Shown: piece by piece, positions 57,182 to 64,000 of the stretch
Layout: every line of letters starts with the position of its first letter
Position numbering within the stretch: position 1 is the first letter of the stretch
Assembly (NCBI RefSeq): GCF_900185715.1
Contig: NZ_FYAS01000025.1
Coordinates: forward strand, 482,333-546,332
Origin: Allobosea sp. CS1GBMeth4
GTDB lineage: Bacteria > Pseudomonadota > Alphaproteobacteria > Rhizobiales > Beijerinckiaceae
DNA: 64,000 bases
Reading direction: 5' to 3'
The notes under the pieces: generated by a model
What the model was told of the DNA's origin: nothing
What the model saw: the letters and a program-made list of their open reading frames with translations, nothing else
Databases searched by the model: none
Translations under genes and position numbers: made by a program

Positions 57182-58129
57182 TCACGAAGCCTGCCGCAGG
57201 CGCGGGTCGATCAGCCCGTAGAGCAGCTCGACCGCAAAGTTGATGAAGACGACCAGGGCCGAGAACAGCATCACCAGATCCTTGACCACGATCAGGTCGT
57301 GCTGGGCGATCGACTGGAAGACGAGGCGCCCGAGTCCCGGCAGGGCGAAGACGTTCTCGATGATGATCGCGCCCGCCAGCAGCACGGAAAACTGCAGGCC
57401 GAGCACCGTGACGACCGGGATCAGCGCGTTGCGCAGGACATGGCGCAGCATGGTCCGCCGCCGGCTGACCCCCTTGGCGCGGGCGGTGCGGACATAATCC
57501 TCCTGCATGGTCTCCAGCATGGCCGAGCGGGTGACGCGGGCGAGGATCGCCGCCTGCGGCAGAGCGAGCGCGATGGCCGGCAGCAGCAGCGACCGCAGCG
57601 CCGGCCCGGGACCCGCCTGCCAGCCCGGAAAGCCGCCGGCCGGAAGCCAGCCGGCGCCGACGGCGAAGACCAGCACGAGCAGCAGGCCGAACCAGAAATT
57701 CGGGATGGCGAGCCCGGCCTGGGCGAAGACCATCACCGCGGCGTCGCCGGCCCGGTTGTGGTTCGCCGCGGCGAGCGCGCCCAGCGGGATGCCGATCGCC
57801 GAGGCGAGCAGGATCGCCATCGATGCCAGCGGCAGCGTCACCACCATGCGCTCGCGGATCAATTGCGTCACCGGCACGCGATAGGTGTAGCTGAGGCCGA
57901 GATCGCCGCTGACGAGCCCGCCGATCCAGGAGAAGAAGCGCAGCGGCGCCGGCTGGTCGAGCCCCATCTCGGCCCGCAGCGCCGCCAGCGCTTCCGGCGC
58001 CGCATTGAGCCCGAGCGTCACCGCCGCCGGATCGCCCGGCAGGATCTCCAGCACGAGGAAGATGACGATCGCCGCTCCGAGCAACGTCGCGACGAAGGCG
58101 AGGAGACGGCGGAGCAGGTAGGCGGTCAT
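57182..58129 (-). CDS. Dipeptide/oligopeptide-type ABC permease (DppB-like)
   Basis: A 315-residue permease starting MTAYLLRRLLAFVATLLGAA, the usual DppB/GsiC opening. It has VTLGLNAAPEALAALRAEMG, six helices and the EAA loop YVRTARAKGVSRRRTMLRHV. Start at 58129. It pairs with the DppC-like protein. Confidence 0.94.
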   Translation of the reverse strand: MTAYLLRRLLAFVATLLGAAIVIFLVLEILPGDPAAVTLGLNAAPEALAALRAEMGLDQPAPLRFFSWIGGLVSGDLGLSYTYRVPVTQLIRERMVVTLPLASMAILLASAIGIPLGALAAANHNRAGDAAVMVFAQAGLAIPNFWFGLLLVLVFAVGAGWLPAGGFPGWQAGPGPALRSLLLPAIALALPQAAILARVTRSAMLETMQEDYVRTARAKGVSRRRTMLRHVLRNALIPVVTVLGLQFSVLLAGAIIIENVFALPGLGRLVFQSIAQHDLIVVKDLVMLFSALVVFINFAVELLYGLIDPRLRQAS

Positions 58130-58167
58130 CAGATGAACCCCACGCCGTCGCCGCGAGCAGCCGGCGT

Positions 58168-58250
58168 CATTGCGAGGAGCACAGCGACGAAGCAATCCAG
58201 AGGCGGCAGAGCTCCACGTCCTCCTGGATTGCTTCGCTGCGCTCGCAATG
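58168..58250. repeat. CATTGCGAGGAGC-type inverted repeat, copy 3
   Basis: Arms as in the two other copies. It sits between the substrate-binding protein and DppB-like genes and could stabilise the upstream message so that the binding protein is made in excess. Confidence 0.86.
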
Positions 58251-58271
58251 ACGGCGAAGCTGTCACAACCG

Positions 58272-59762
58272 TTACCGCCACCTCACCTCCGCCAGCGGCG
58301 TCAGCGGCAGCGGCCAGTCGGTCCACATCCCGTCGAGCCCGGCCTTGGCCACCGTGATCTTCGGCAGGATGAACAGGAAGCCGTTGACCGCGTCGCGCGC
58401 CAGCATGCGCTGGGCGTCGCCATAGAGCTTGTTGCGCTCGGTCTCGTCGACGGTGCGGTCGATCGTCTCGATCAGCGCCTTGAATTCGGGGCTCCTGTAC
58501 TGGAAGTAGTAGTCGTCGCGGGCATAGTTGCCAATGTCGAGCGGCTCGGTATGCGCGATGATGGTGAGGTCGAAATCGCGCGCCTTGAACACCCGCTCCA
58601 GCCATTGCGGGAATTCCAGCGGCTCGATCCTGGCGGTGATGCCGATCTGCGCGAGCAGCGCCGCGACGATCTCGCCGCCGCGCCTGGCATAGGCCGGCGG
58701 TGGCAGGCGCAGGCTGCATTCGAAGCCGTTCGGGAAGCCGGCCGCCGCGAGCAGGCCCTTCGCCTTGGCGAGGTCCACCGGATAGGTCCCGGTCAGATCG
58801 ACATAGGCCGGATGCAAGGGCGAAAAATGGCTGCCGATATAATCGAGATCGAAGCCGTAGACGCCGAGCGCGATCGTCTTGCGGTCGAGCACATGCGCGA
58901 TCGCCTGGCGCACCCGGACATCGCTGAACGGCGCCTTGGCGTTGTTGATGGCGAGGATGGTCTCGCCCTCGGTCTTGCCGAGCGTGACCTTGAGCTTCGG
59001 GTCGGCCTTGAGCTGCGGGATCGCCTCCGGCGCCGAGAGATTGGTGAAGACGTCGATGTCGCCGGCGCGCAGCGCCGCGACCTGCGCCTGCGGATCGGAG
59101 ATGAAGCGGAAGGTCGCCTTGGCGAGCACCGGCTTCGCTCCCCAATACTCGTCGTTGCGAGTGAGCTCGAGCCGGTCGCCGCGATTCCAGCGCGCGAACT
59201 TGAACGGGCCCGTGCCGACAGGGCTGGTCTTGTTGTTCGCCGCGCTCGCCGGCGAGACGATGATCGCATCGCCCCAGGAGAGGCCGTAGACGAAGTTCGC
59301 CGTCGGCTGCTTCAGCTTGATGACGACGGTGACCGGGTCGGGCGCCTCGATGCCCGCGATCGGCGTGAAGATCCAGCGCTGCGCATTGGTCGAGTCGGGC
59401 GCGACCGCGCGCTCGAAGGAGAACTTCACGTCGCGCGAAGCGAACGGCGTGCCGTCGTGGAAGCGCGCATTGGGCCGAAGCTTGAAGGTGTAGGTGAGGT
59501 TGTCGGGCGCGAGCGTCCAGCTCTGCGCCAACGCCGGCACGAGCTTGCCGGTACGATCCATCGCCACCAGCCCCTCGAAGATGTTCTGCAGCACGACCTC
59601 GCGGATCGCCTGGGCCGCGCCGGAGGTCGGATCGAGCGTCGGCGGCTCCAGCGTCATGCCGATGGTGACGCTGTCCCTGGCCTGCGCGAGCGCGCCGAGC
59701 GGAAGCTGGATTGCGAGCGCGCCGAGGCCCGCTCCCGCCAGAAGATCGCGCCGCGTCGTCAT
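58272..59762 (-). CDS. Peptide/nickel-type ABC substrate-binding protein (DppA-like)
   Basis: A 496-residue SBP_bac_5 protein. A Tat-like leader TTRRDLLAGAGLGALAIQL is followed by mature VTIGMTLEPPTLDPTSGAAQ. The domain carries GTGPFKFARWNRGDRLELTR and other cluster C motifs. It captures the ligand for the transporter; the linked amidase hints at an amide or small peptide derivative. Confidence 0.94.
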   Translation of the reverse strand: MTTRRDLLAGAGLGALAIQLPLGALAQARDSVTIGMTLEPPTLDPTSGAAQAIREVVLQNIFEGLVAMDRTGKLVPALAQSWTLAPDNLTYTFKLRPNARFHDGTPFASRDVKFSFERAVAPDSTNAQRWIFTPIAGIEAPDPVTVVIKLKQPTANFVYGLSWGDAIIVSPASAANNKTSPVGTGPFKFARWNRGDRLELTRNDEYWGAKPVLAKATFRFISDPQAQVAALRAGDIDVFTNLSAPEAIPQLKADPKLKVTLGKTEGETILAINNAKAPFSDVRVRQAIAHVLDRKTIALGVYGFDLDYIGSHFSPLHPAYVDLTGTYPVDLAKAKGLLAAAGFPNGFECSLRLPPPAYARRGGEIVAALLAQIGITARIEPLEFPQWLERVFKARDFDLTIIAHTEPLDIGNYARDDYYFQYRSPEFKALIETIDRTVDETERNKLYGDAQRMLARDAVNGFLFILPKITVAKAGLDGMWTDWPLPLTPLAEVRWR

Positions 59763-59835
59763 CGTCCGCCTCCATGCCGTTGCGGGGCAGGATGGCGCGG
59801 GAGATGGGAGAGAGGCAAGTCAGTAGGGCGCGGGA

Positions 59836-59975
59836 TCCCCTCTCCCGTATGGGAGAGGGGTAGGGGGGGGGGCCCGCCGTTGATTAATAGGGCGAAGCGG
59901 CGCCGTTGTGCCTTCTACGGTTAGGGCAGGCCCTCATCCCTGCCCTTCTCCCATACGGGAGAAGGGTTCCCCGCG
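59836..59975. repeat. Two-hairpin intergenic element, reversed copy
   Basis: Inverted relative to 7372-7520: CTCCCGTATGGGAG first, then AGGGCAGGCCCTCATC and CTTCTCCCATACGGGAGAAG. Located between the binding-protein and GntR genes, both reading leftwards. Confidence 0.78.
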
Positions 59976-59998
59976 CCTCAAATTGCCAACGGTAGAAA

Positions 59999-60736
59999 TC
60001 AAACGAAATAGTCCGGATAGCTCGCCTTGAGATGCACCAGATCGGGCAGCAGCGTGCCGAGATGCTGGCGCATCGCGGCGACGGCGGCCGATGCGTCGTG
60101 CCGCCTGATCTCGTCGACGATGGCGAGATGCTCGCGGATCACCATCGCCATCCGCCCGGGCACCGGCAGTGTCATCCGCCGGCAGCGGTCGATCTGGCTC
60201 TTCGCCGCCTGGGCCAGCTTCCAGACGCCGGGATAGCCTGCGATCTCGGCGAGCACCTCGTGGAATTCCTCGTCGGCGAGGTGGAAGCGCTCCTGGTCGT
60301 TCGCCTCGTGAGCTTCGTGCAGCGTCGCGATCGTCGCATCGAGCCGGGCGACGTCGTCGGCGCTCGCTGTCCGCGCCAGGACCTCGACCGTGGCGCATTC
60401 CAGCGCCTGGCGGATGAACACTGCCTCGGGGATCGCCCCCGTCGGGATGCGGGCGACGAAGGTGCCCGCCTGCGGGAATATCTCGACGAGCCCCTCCTCC
60501 TTCAGCCGGATCAGCGCCTCGCGCACCGGCGTGCGGCTCATGCCGAAGCGGGCGGTGAGCTCCTTCTCGGAGAGGGCCGCACCGGGCCGCAGCACCATGT
60601 CGAGGATCTCGCGGCGCAGCTCGTCCTGCACGACGGAGGCGGCCGTCGCCCGCCCCGCGGACGCTGCCGCCAGGCGCTGCGGCTTCCGTTCCCGGCGCAG
60701 GCTGGCGGCCTCGCGCTCGCCTAGCGCCTCAGACAT
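59999..60736 (-). CDS. GntR-family (FCD/FadR type) regulator
   Basis: A 245-residue regulator. The winged helix (LRPGAALSEKELTARFGMSR, TPVREALIRLKEEGLVEI) is followed by a helical FCD domain with a metal/ligand-binding His set near FHLADEEFHEVL and REHLAIVDEI. Divergent from uxaC, with the palindrome ATACTAGTAT between. It probably represses the uronate operon until a uronate is bound, like UxuR/ExuR. Confidence 0.9.
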   Translation of the reverse strand: MSEALGEREAASLRRERKPQRLAAASAGRATAASVVQDELRREILDMVLRPGAALSEKELTARFGMSRTPVREALIRLKEEGLVEIFPQAGTFVARIPTGAIPEAVFIRQALECATVEVLARTASADDVARLDATIATLHEAHEANDQERFHLADEEFHEVLAEIAGYPGVWKLAQAAKSQIDRCRRMTLPVPGRMAMVIREHLAIVDEIRRHDASAAVAAMRQHLGTLLPDLVHLKASYPDYFV

Positions 60737-60822
60737 CGTCCTATCCCGGCCATGATCGCTCCCTTATTGGACCACGTTGCGCGCTCCGCAGCCCATCAAG
60801 GCGTAACACGGCCGGGCAGTGC

Positions 60823-60840
60823 ATACTAGTATATTAGTAT
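60823..60840. promoter_or_regulatory. Candidate GntR operator of the uronate operon
   Basis: ATACTAGTAT (60823-60832) is a perfect palindrome and extends as ATACTA-N6-TAGTAT to 60840, in an otherwise GC-rich gap. Such TA-rich palindromes are typical of FadR-subfamily sites. It lies between the regulator and uxaC starts. Confidence 0.55.
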
Positions 60841-60897
60841 ATTGACGCATCACCGATGCCGGCCCTATGGTCCGGCCCGACAGAGGAAACGCCAGCG

Positions 60898-62310
60898 ATG
60901 CTGCTGCACGACGATCGTCTTTTGCCTGCGGAGCCCGTGACGCGCGGTATCGCGCGGCGCCTTTATGCCGATATCCGCGACCTGCCGATCATCTCGCCGC
61001 ACGGCCACACCGACCCGCGCTGGTTCGCGGAGAACGAGCCCTTCCCCGATCCGGCGACGCTGTTCGTCAAGCCGGACCATTACATCTTCCGCATGCTCTA
61101 TTCGCAGGGCATCGGGCTCGAGCAGCTCGGCATCGCCCGCAAGGACGGTCAGGGCGCAGACCGGGTCGAGAGCGATCCGCGCCGGATCTGGAAGCTCTTC
61201 GCCAGCAACTGGCACCTGTTCCGCGGCACGCCGACGAGACTCTGGTTCGAGCACGCCGCCTTCTCGATCTTCGGCATCACCGAGCGCCTCTCCGCCGAGA
61301 GCGCCGACCGCATCTATGACCGCATCGCCGAGCAGCTGGAGCAGGACGCCTTCCGTCCGCGCGCCCTGTTCGAGCGCTTCGGGATCGAGGCCATCGCCAC
61401 GACGGAAGGCGCGCTCGATCCGCTGGCATGGCACGACATGATCAGGGACTCGGGCTGGGCCGGCAAGGTCGTCACCGCCTATCGCCCCGACAGCGTCGTC
61501 GATCCCGAATTCGAGGGCTTCGCCGACAATCTCAAGCAGTTCGGCGAGCTGACCGGCGAGGATGTCGGCAGCTGGAACGGCTATCTCGAGGCCCATCGCA
61601 AGCGCCGCGCCTATTTCATCGCCCGGGGGGCGACCTCCTCCGACCATGGCCACGCCACCGCCCGCACCGCCAACCTGACCCAGGCCGAGTGCGAGAAGCT
61701 CTTCGCCAAGATCCTGAAGGGCAAGTTCTCGGCCGAGGACGCCGACCTCTTCCGCGGCCAGATGCTGACCGAGATGGCGAAGATGAGCCTCGATGACGGG
61801 CTCGTCCTGCAGATCCATCCCGGCTCCTGGCGCAACCACAACCCCTCCCTGTTCGCACAGTTCGGCCGTGACATGGGCGCCGACATCCCGCGCGGCATGG
61901 ACTATGTCGCGGCGCTGAAGCCGCTGCTCGACGCGGTCGGCAACGAGCCGAACCTCACCGTCATCGCCTTCACCCTCGACGAGACCAGCTATTCGCGCGA
62001 GCTCGCCCCGCTCGCCGGCCATTATCCGGCGCTGAAGCTCGGGCCGGGCTGGTGGTTCCTCGATGCGCCCGAGGCGATGCTGCGCTTTCGCGAGCTCACC
62101 ACCGAGACGGCCGGCTTCTACAACACGGTCGGCTTCAACGACGACACCCGCGCCTATCTCTCGATCCCCGCGCGCCACGACGTCGCCCGCCGCATCGATT
62201 GCCACTACCTCGCGAAGCTGGTCGCCGAGCACCGCCTCGACGAGGACGAGGCCGCGGAGCTGGCCCATGATCTCGCCTATCGCCTGGCCAAGGAGGCCTA
62301 CCGGCTGTGA
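60898..62310 (+). CDS. uxaC: Uronate isomerase UxaC
   Basis: A 470-residue amidohydrolase-fold enzyme converting glucuronate to fructuronate and galacturonate to tagaturonate. Motifs are IISPHGHTDPRWFAE near residue 35, EHAAFSIFGI, and AFTLDETSYSRELAPLAGHY. Start at 60898 behind AGAGGAAA. First gene of a three-gene operon; it overlaps kduI by 4 bp. Confidence 0.95.
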   Translation: MLLHDDRLLPAEPVTRGIARRLYADIRDLPIISPHGHTDPRWFAENEPFPDPATLFVKPDHYIFRMLYSQGIGLEQLGIARKDGQGADRVESDPRRIWKLFASNWHLFRGTPTRLWFEHAAFSIFGITERLSAESADRIYDRIAEQLEQDAFRPRALFERFGIEAIATTEGALDPLAWHDMIRDSGWAGKVVTAYRPDSVVDPEFEGFADNLKQFGELTGEDVGSWNGYLEAHRKRRAYFIARGATSSDHGHATARTANLTQAECEKLFAKILKGKFSAEDADLFRGQMLTEMAKMSLDDGLVLQIHPGSWRNHNPSLFAQFGRDMGADIPRGMDYVAALKPLLDAVGNEPNLTVIAFTLDETSYSRELAPLAGHYPALKLGPGWWFLDAPEAMLRFRELTTETAGFYNTVGFNDDTRAYLSIPARHDVARRIDCHYLAKLVAEHRLDEDEAAELAHDLAYRLAKEAYRL

Positions 62311-63158
62311 CCAGCGCCACCACGACCATCGACGAACGCCAATGCGCCCACCCGCGCGATGTGCGCGGCTACGACACTGACGCGCTGCGCCGGGACTTCC
62401 TGATCGAGCGCATCTTCGTCCCCGGCGAGGTCGCGCTGACCTACAGCCATTACGACCGCATGATCATCGGCGGCGCGATGCCGACCGGGACGCCGCTGAC
62501 GCTCGATCCCTTCCCGCCGACCGGCACGCCCTTCTTCCTGGCGCGCCGCGAGCTCGGCGTGATCAATCTCGGCGGTGCCGGCTCGCTCACCGTCGACGGC
62601 GAGCGCTTCGAGCTGCCCCATCTCGACGCGCTCTATGTCGGGCTCGGCGCCCGGGAGGTCTCCTTCGCCAGCGCCGACCCAGCCGACCCGGCCAAATTCT
62701 ACCTGACCAGCGCCCCGGCGCACCGCGAGGCGAAGCACCAGCTCGTCCGCAAGGACGACGCCAACACCATTCATCTCGGCTCGGCCGAGACCTCGAACAA
62801 GCGCACCATCCGGCAATACATCATGCCGAACTCGACGGGCACCAACCAGCTGGTGATGGGCATGACGGCGCTGGAGCCGGGCTCGGTCTGGAACTCCATG
62901 CCCTGCCACACCCATACGCGGCGGATGGAGGCCTATCTCTACTTCAACCTCGACCCCGCCCATCGCGTCTTCCATTTCATGGGCGAGCCGCAGCAGACGC
63001 GCCATCTCCTCGTCGCCAACGAGCAGGCCGTGATCTCGCCGAACTGGTCGATCCATTGCGGCTGCGGCACCTCGAACTACGCCTTCGTCTGGGCGATGGC
63101 CGGCGACAATGTCGAGTTCACCGACATGGACGCCGCCCCGGTGGAGACGCTGCGCTGA
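62307..63158 (+). CDS. kduI: 5-dehydro-4-deoxy-D-glucuronate isomerase KduI
   Basis: A 283-residue cupin isomerase turning 5-keto-4-deoxyuronate into 3-deoxy-D-glycero-2,5-hexodiulosonate during breakdown of pectin or glycosaminoglycan products. Zinc site MPCHTHTRRMEAYLYFNL; opening DVRGYDTDALRRDFLIERIF. GTG start overlaps the uxaC stop. Confidence 0.95.
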   Translation: MTSATTTIDERQCAHPRDVRGYDTDALRRDFLIERIFVPGEVALTYSHYDRMIIGGAMPTGTPLTLDPFPPTGTPFFLARRELGVINLGGAGSLTVDGERFELPHLDALYVGLGAREVSFASADPADPAKFYLTSAPAHREAKHQLVRKDDANTIHLGSAETSNKRTIRQYIMPNSTGTNQLVMGMTALEPGSVWNSMPCHTHTRRMEAYLYFNLDPAHRVFHFMGEPQQTRHLLVANEQAVISPNWSIHCGCGTSNYAFVWAMAGDNVEFTDMDAAPVETLR

Positions 63159-63922
63159 TGGCCGCGCGCTCGCCCTTCTCGCTGGACGGCCGCAGGGCGC
63201 TGGTCACCGGCGCCAACACCGGCATCGGCCAGGGCATCGCGCTGGCCCTCGCCGAGGCGGGCGCGACCGTCGTCGCCGCCGGGCGCTCGAGCATGGCGCA
63301 GACGCAGAAGCTGATCGCGGACGTCGGCGGCACCTGCTTCGCGCTCCAGGCCGACCTCCAGCAGGGCGGCATCGCCGCGCGCGTGATCGAGCAGGCCGCG
63401 GCATTGGCCGGGCCGCTCGACATCCTGATCAACAATGCCGGCATCATCCGCCGGGCCGACGCCTTGGAGTTCGGCGAAGAGGATTGGGACGAGGTGATGA
63501 ACCTCAACCTCAAGGCCAATTTCTTCCTGGCCCAGGCCTTCGCCAGGACGGTGCTCGCGGCCGGCCGCACGGGGCGCATCGTCAACATCGCCTCGCTGCT
63601 CTCCTTCCAGGGCGGCATCCGCGTCGCCTCCTACACCGCGAGCAAGAGCGGGCTCGCCGGCCTGACCCGGCTCCTCGCCTGCGAATGGGCGAGCAAGGGC
63701 ATCAATGTGAATGCGATCGCGCCGGGCTATGTCGAGAGCAACAACACGGAAGCACTGCGCGCCGACCCCGAGCGCAACGCCGCGATCCTCGCCCGCATCC
63801 CGGCCGGGCGCTGGGGCAGGCCGTCCGATATCGGCGGCGCGGCGGTGTTCCTGGCGAGCGACGCGGCGGCCTATGTCCACGGCGCGATCCTTCCCGTCGA
63901 CGGCGGCTGGCTGGCGCGATGA
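63158..63922 (+). CDS. kduD: 2-dehydro-3-deoxy-D-gluconate 5-dehydrogenase KduD
   Basis: A 254-residue classical SDR that reduces the KduI product to 2-keto-3-deoxygluconate. NAD motif TGANTGIGQG, NNAGIIRRAD, catalytic SLLSFQGGIRVASYTASKSG and C-terminal LPVDGGWLAR are all present. It shares the TGATG junction with kduI. Product KDG would need KDG kinase and aldolase, not in the window. Confidence 0.95.
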   Translation: MAARSPFSLDGRRALVTGANTGIGQGIALALAEAGATVVAAGRSSMAQTQKLIADVGGTCFALQADLQQGGIAARVIEQAAALAGPLDILINNAGIIRRADALEFGEEDWDEVMNLNLKANFFLAQAFARTVLAAGRTGRIVNIASLLSFQGGIRVASYTASKSGLAGLTRLLACEWASKGINVNAIAPGYVESNNTEALRADPERNAAILARIPAGRWGRPSDIGGAAVFLASDAAAYVHGAILPVDGGWLAR

Positions 63923-64000
63923 GCATGTTTCTGGGCAATCCAGCGATCACAGGAAGCGGCAACCTGTCCCCTTCCCCCCGCTTGCGGCGGGGGAGGGTTA
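63923..64000. other. Window edge with partial palindromic repeat
   Basis: Contains CCCCCGCTTGCGGCGGGGG near 63976-63994, the first part of a repeat cut by the edge. No gene is supported. Confidence 0.4.

Overview
The window is a GC-rich, gene-dense bacterial chromosome segment. Its content points to an alphaproteobacterium of the Hyphomicrobiales, perhaps Bosea-like. The main reasons are a short PutA (about 1040 aa) next to a divergent Lrp-type putR, a serC-serA pair with the alphaproteobacterial type of SerC, a cspA-rpsU neighbourhood, and three families of intergenic palindromes of the kind scattered through this order. The genus is inference. No rRNA, tRNA, CRISPR array, prophage or insertion sequence was recognised.

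Layout. 1-6933: an acyl-CoA synthetase cut by the window edge, a Tat-type ABC substrate-binding protein, putR/putA proline catabolism and a small cysteine-motif secreted protein. 7029-11521: an accessory stretch with two small conserved proteins, a Vsr-like DUF559 nuclease, a visibly AT-richer DUF3800 gene, and about 2.5 kb of palindromic, tandem and duplicated repeats. 11689-20946: serC-serA, a HicBA-like module, a class A beta-lactamase, cspA, rpsU, an EamA exporter, a glutamine amidotransferase, and a TetR/quinone-oxidoreductase divergon. 21025-31801: an ABC-F ATPase, a putative M35-like metallopeptidase, a MuiA-type protein, a peptidoglycan-binding papain-like peptidase, an M20 amidohydrolase, a tyrosine phosphatase, purA and a membrane protein of unknown role. 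31928-41160: prfC, a chemotaxis receptor, an ABC-2 exporter, a 24-residue membrane microprotein, DUF3422, a GST and a pentapeptide-like repeat protein. 41403-50378: an envelope-type cluster (ArnE-like EamA half transporter, epimerase, class III aminotransferase, and on the other strand UbiA plus DprE1-like oxidase) interrupted by rnk and a VapBC-type module, then an MBL hydrolase and xerC. 50459-54073: DUF4337, a degenerate SDR, and an ArsR/AHSA1/DUF1801 operon. 54153-59762: a dipeptide-type ABC transporter with an amidase, split by an inverted HicAB module. 59999-63922: a GntR regulator divergent from uxaC-kduI-kduD for hexuronate catabolism.

How the genes work together. The clearest units are putR/putA, serC/serA, the ABC-2 pair, the UbiA/DprE1-like pair, the ArsR-AHSA1 operon, the amidase/peptide transporter, and the tightly overlapping uronate operon. 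The most unusual features are the toxin-antitoxin pair placed antisense inside the peptide-transporter operon, the low-GC DUF3800 gene beside layered repeats, two effector-like peptidases around a MuiA gene, and the possible polyprenyl-linked sugar cluster. No complete undescribed system can be proven from sequence alone.
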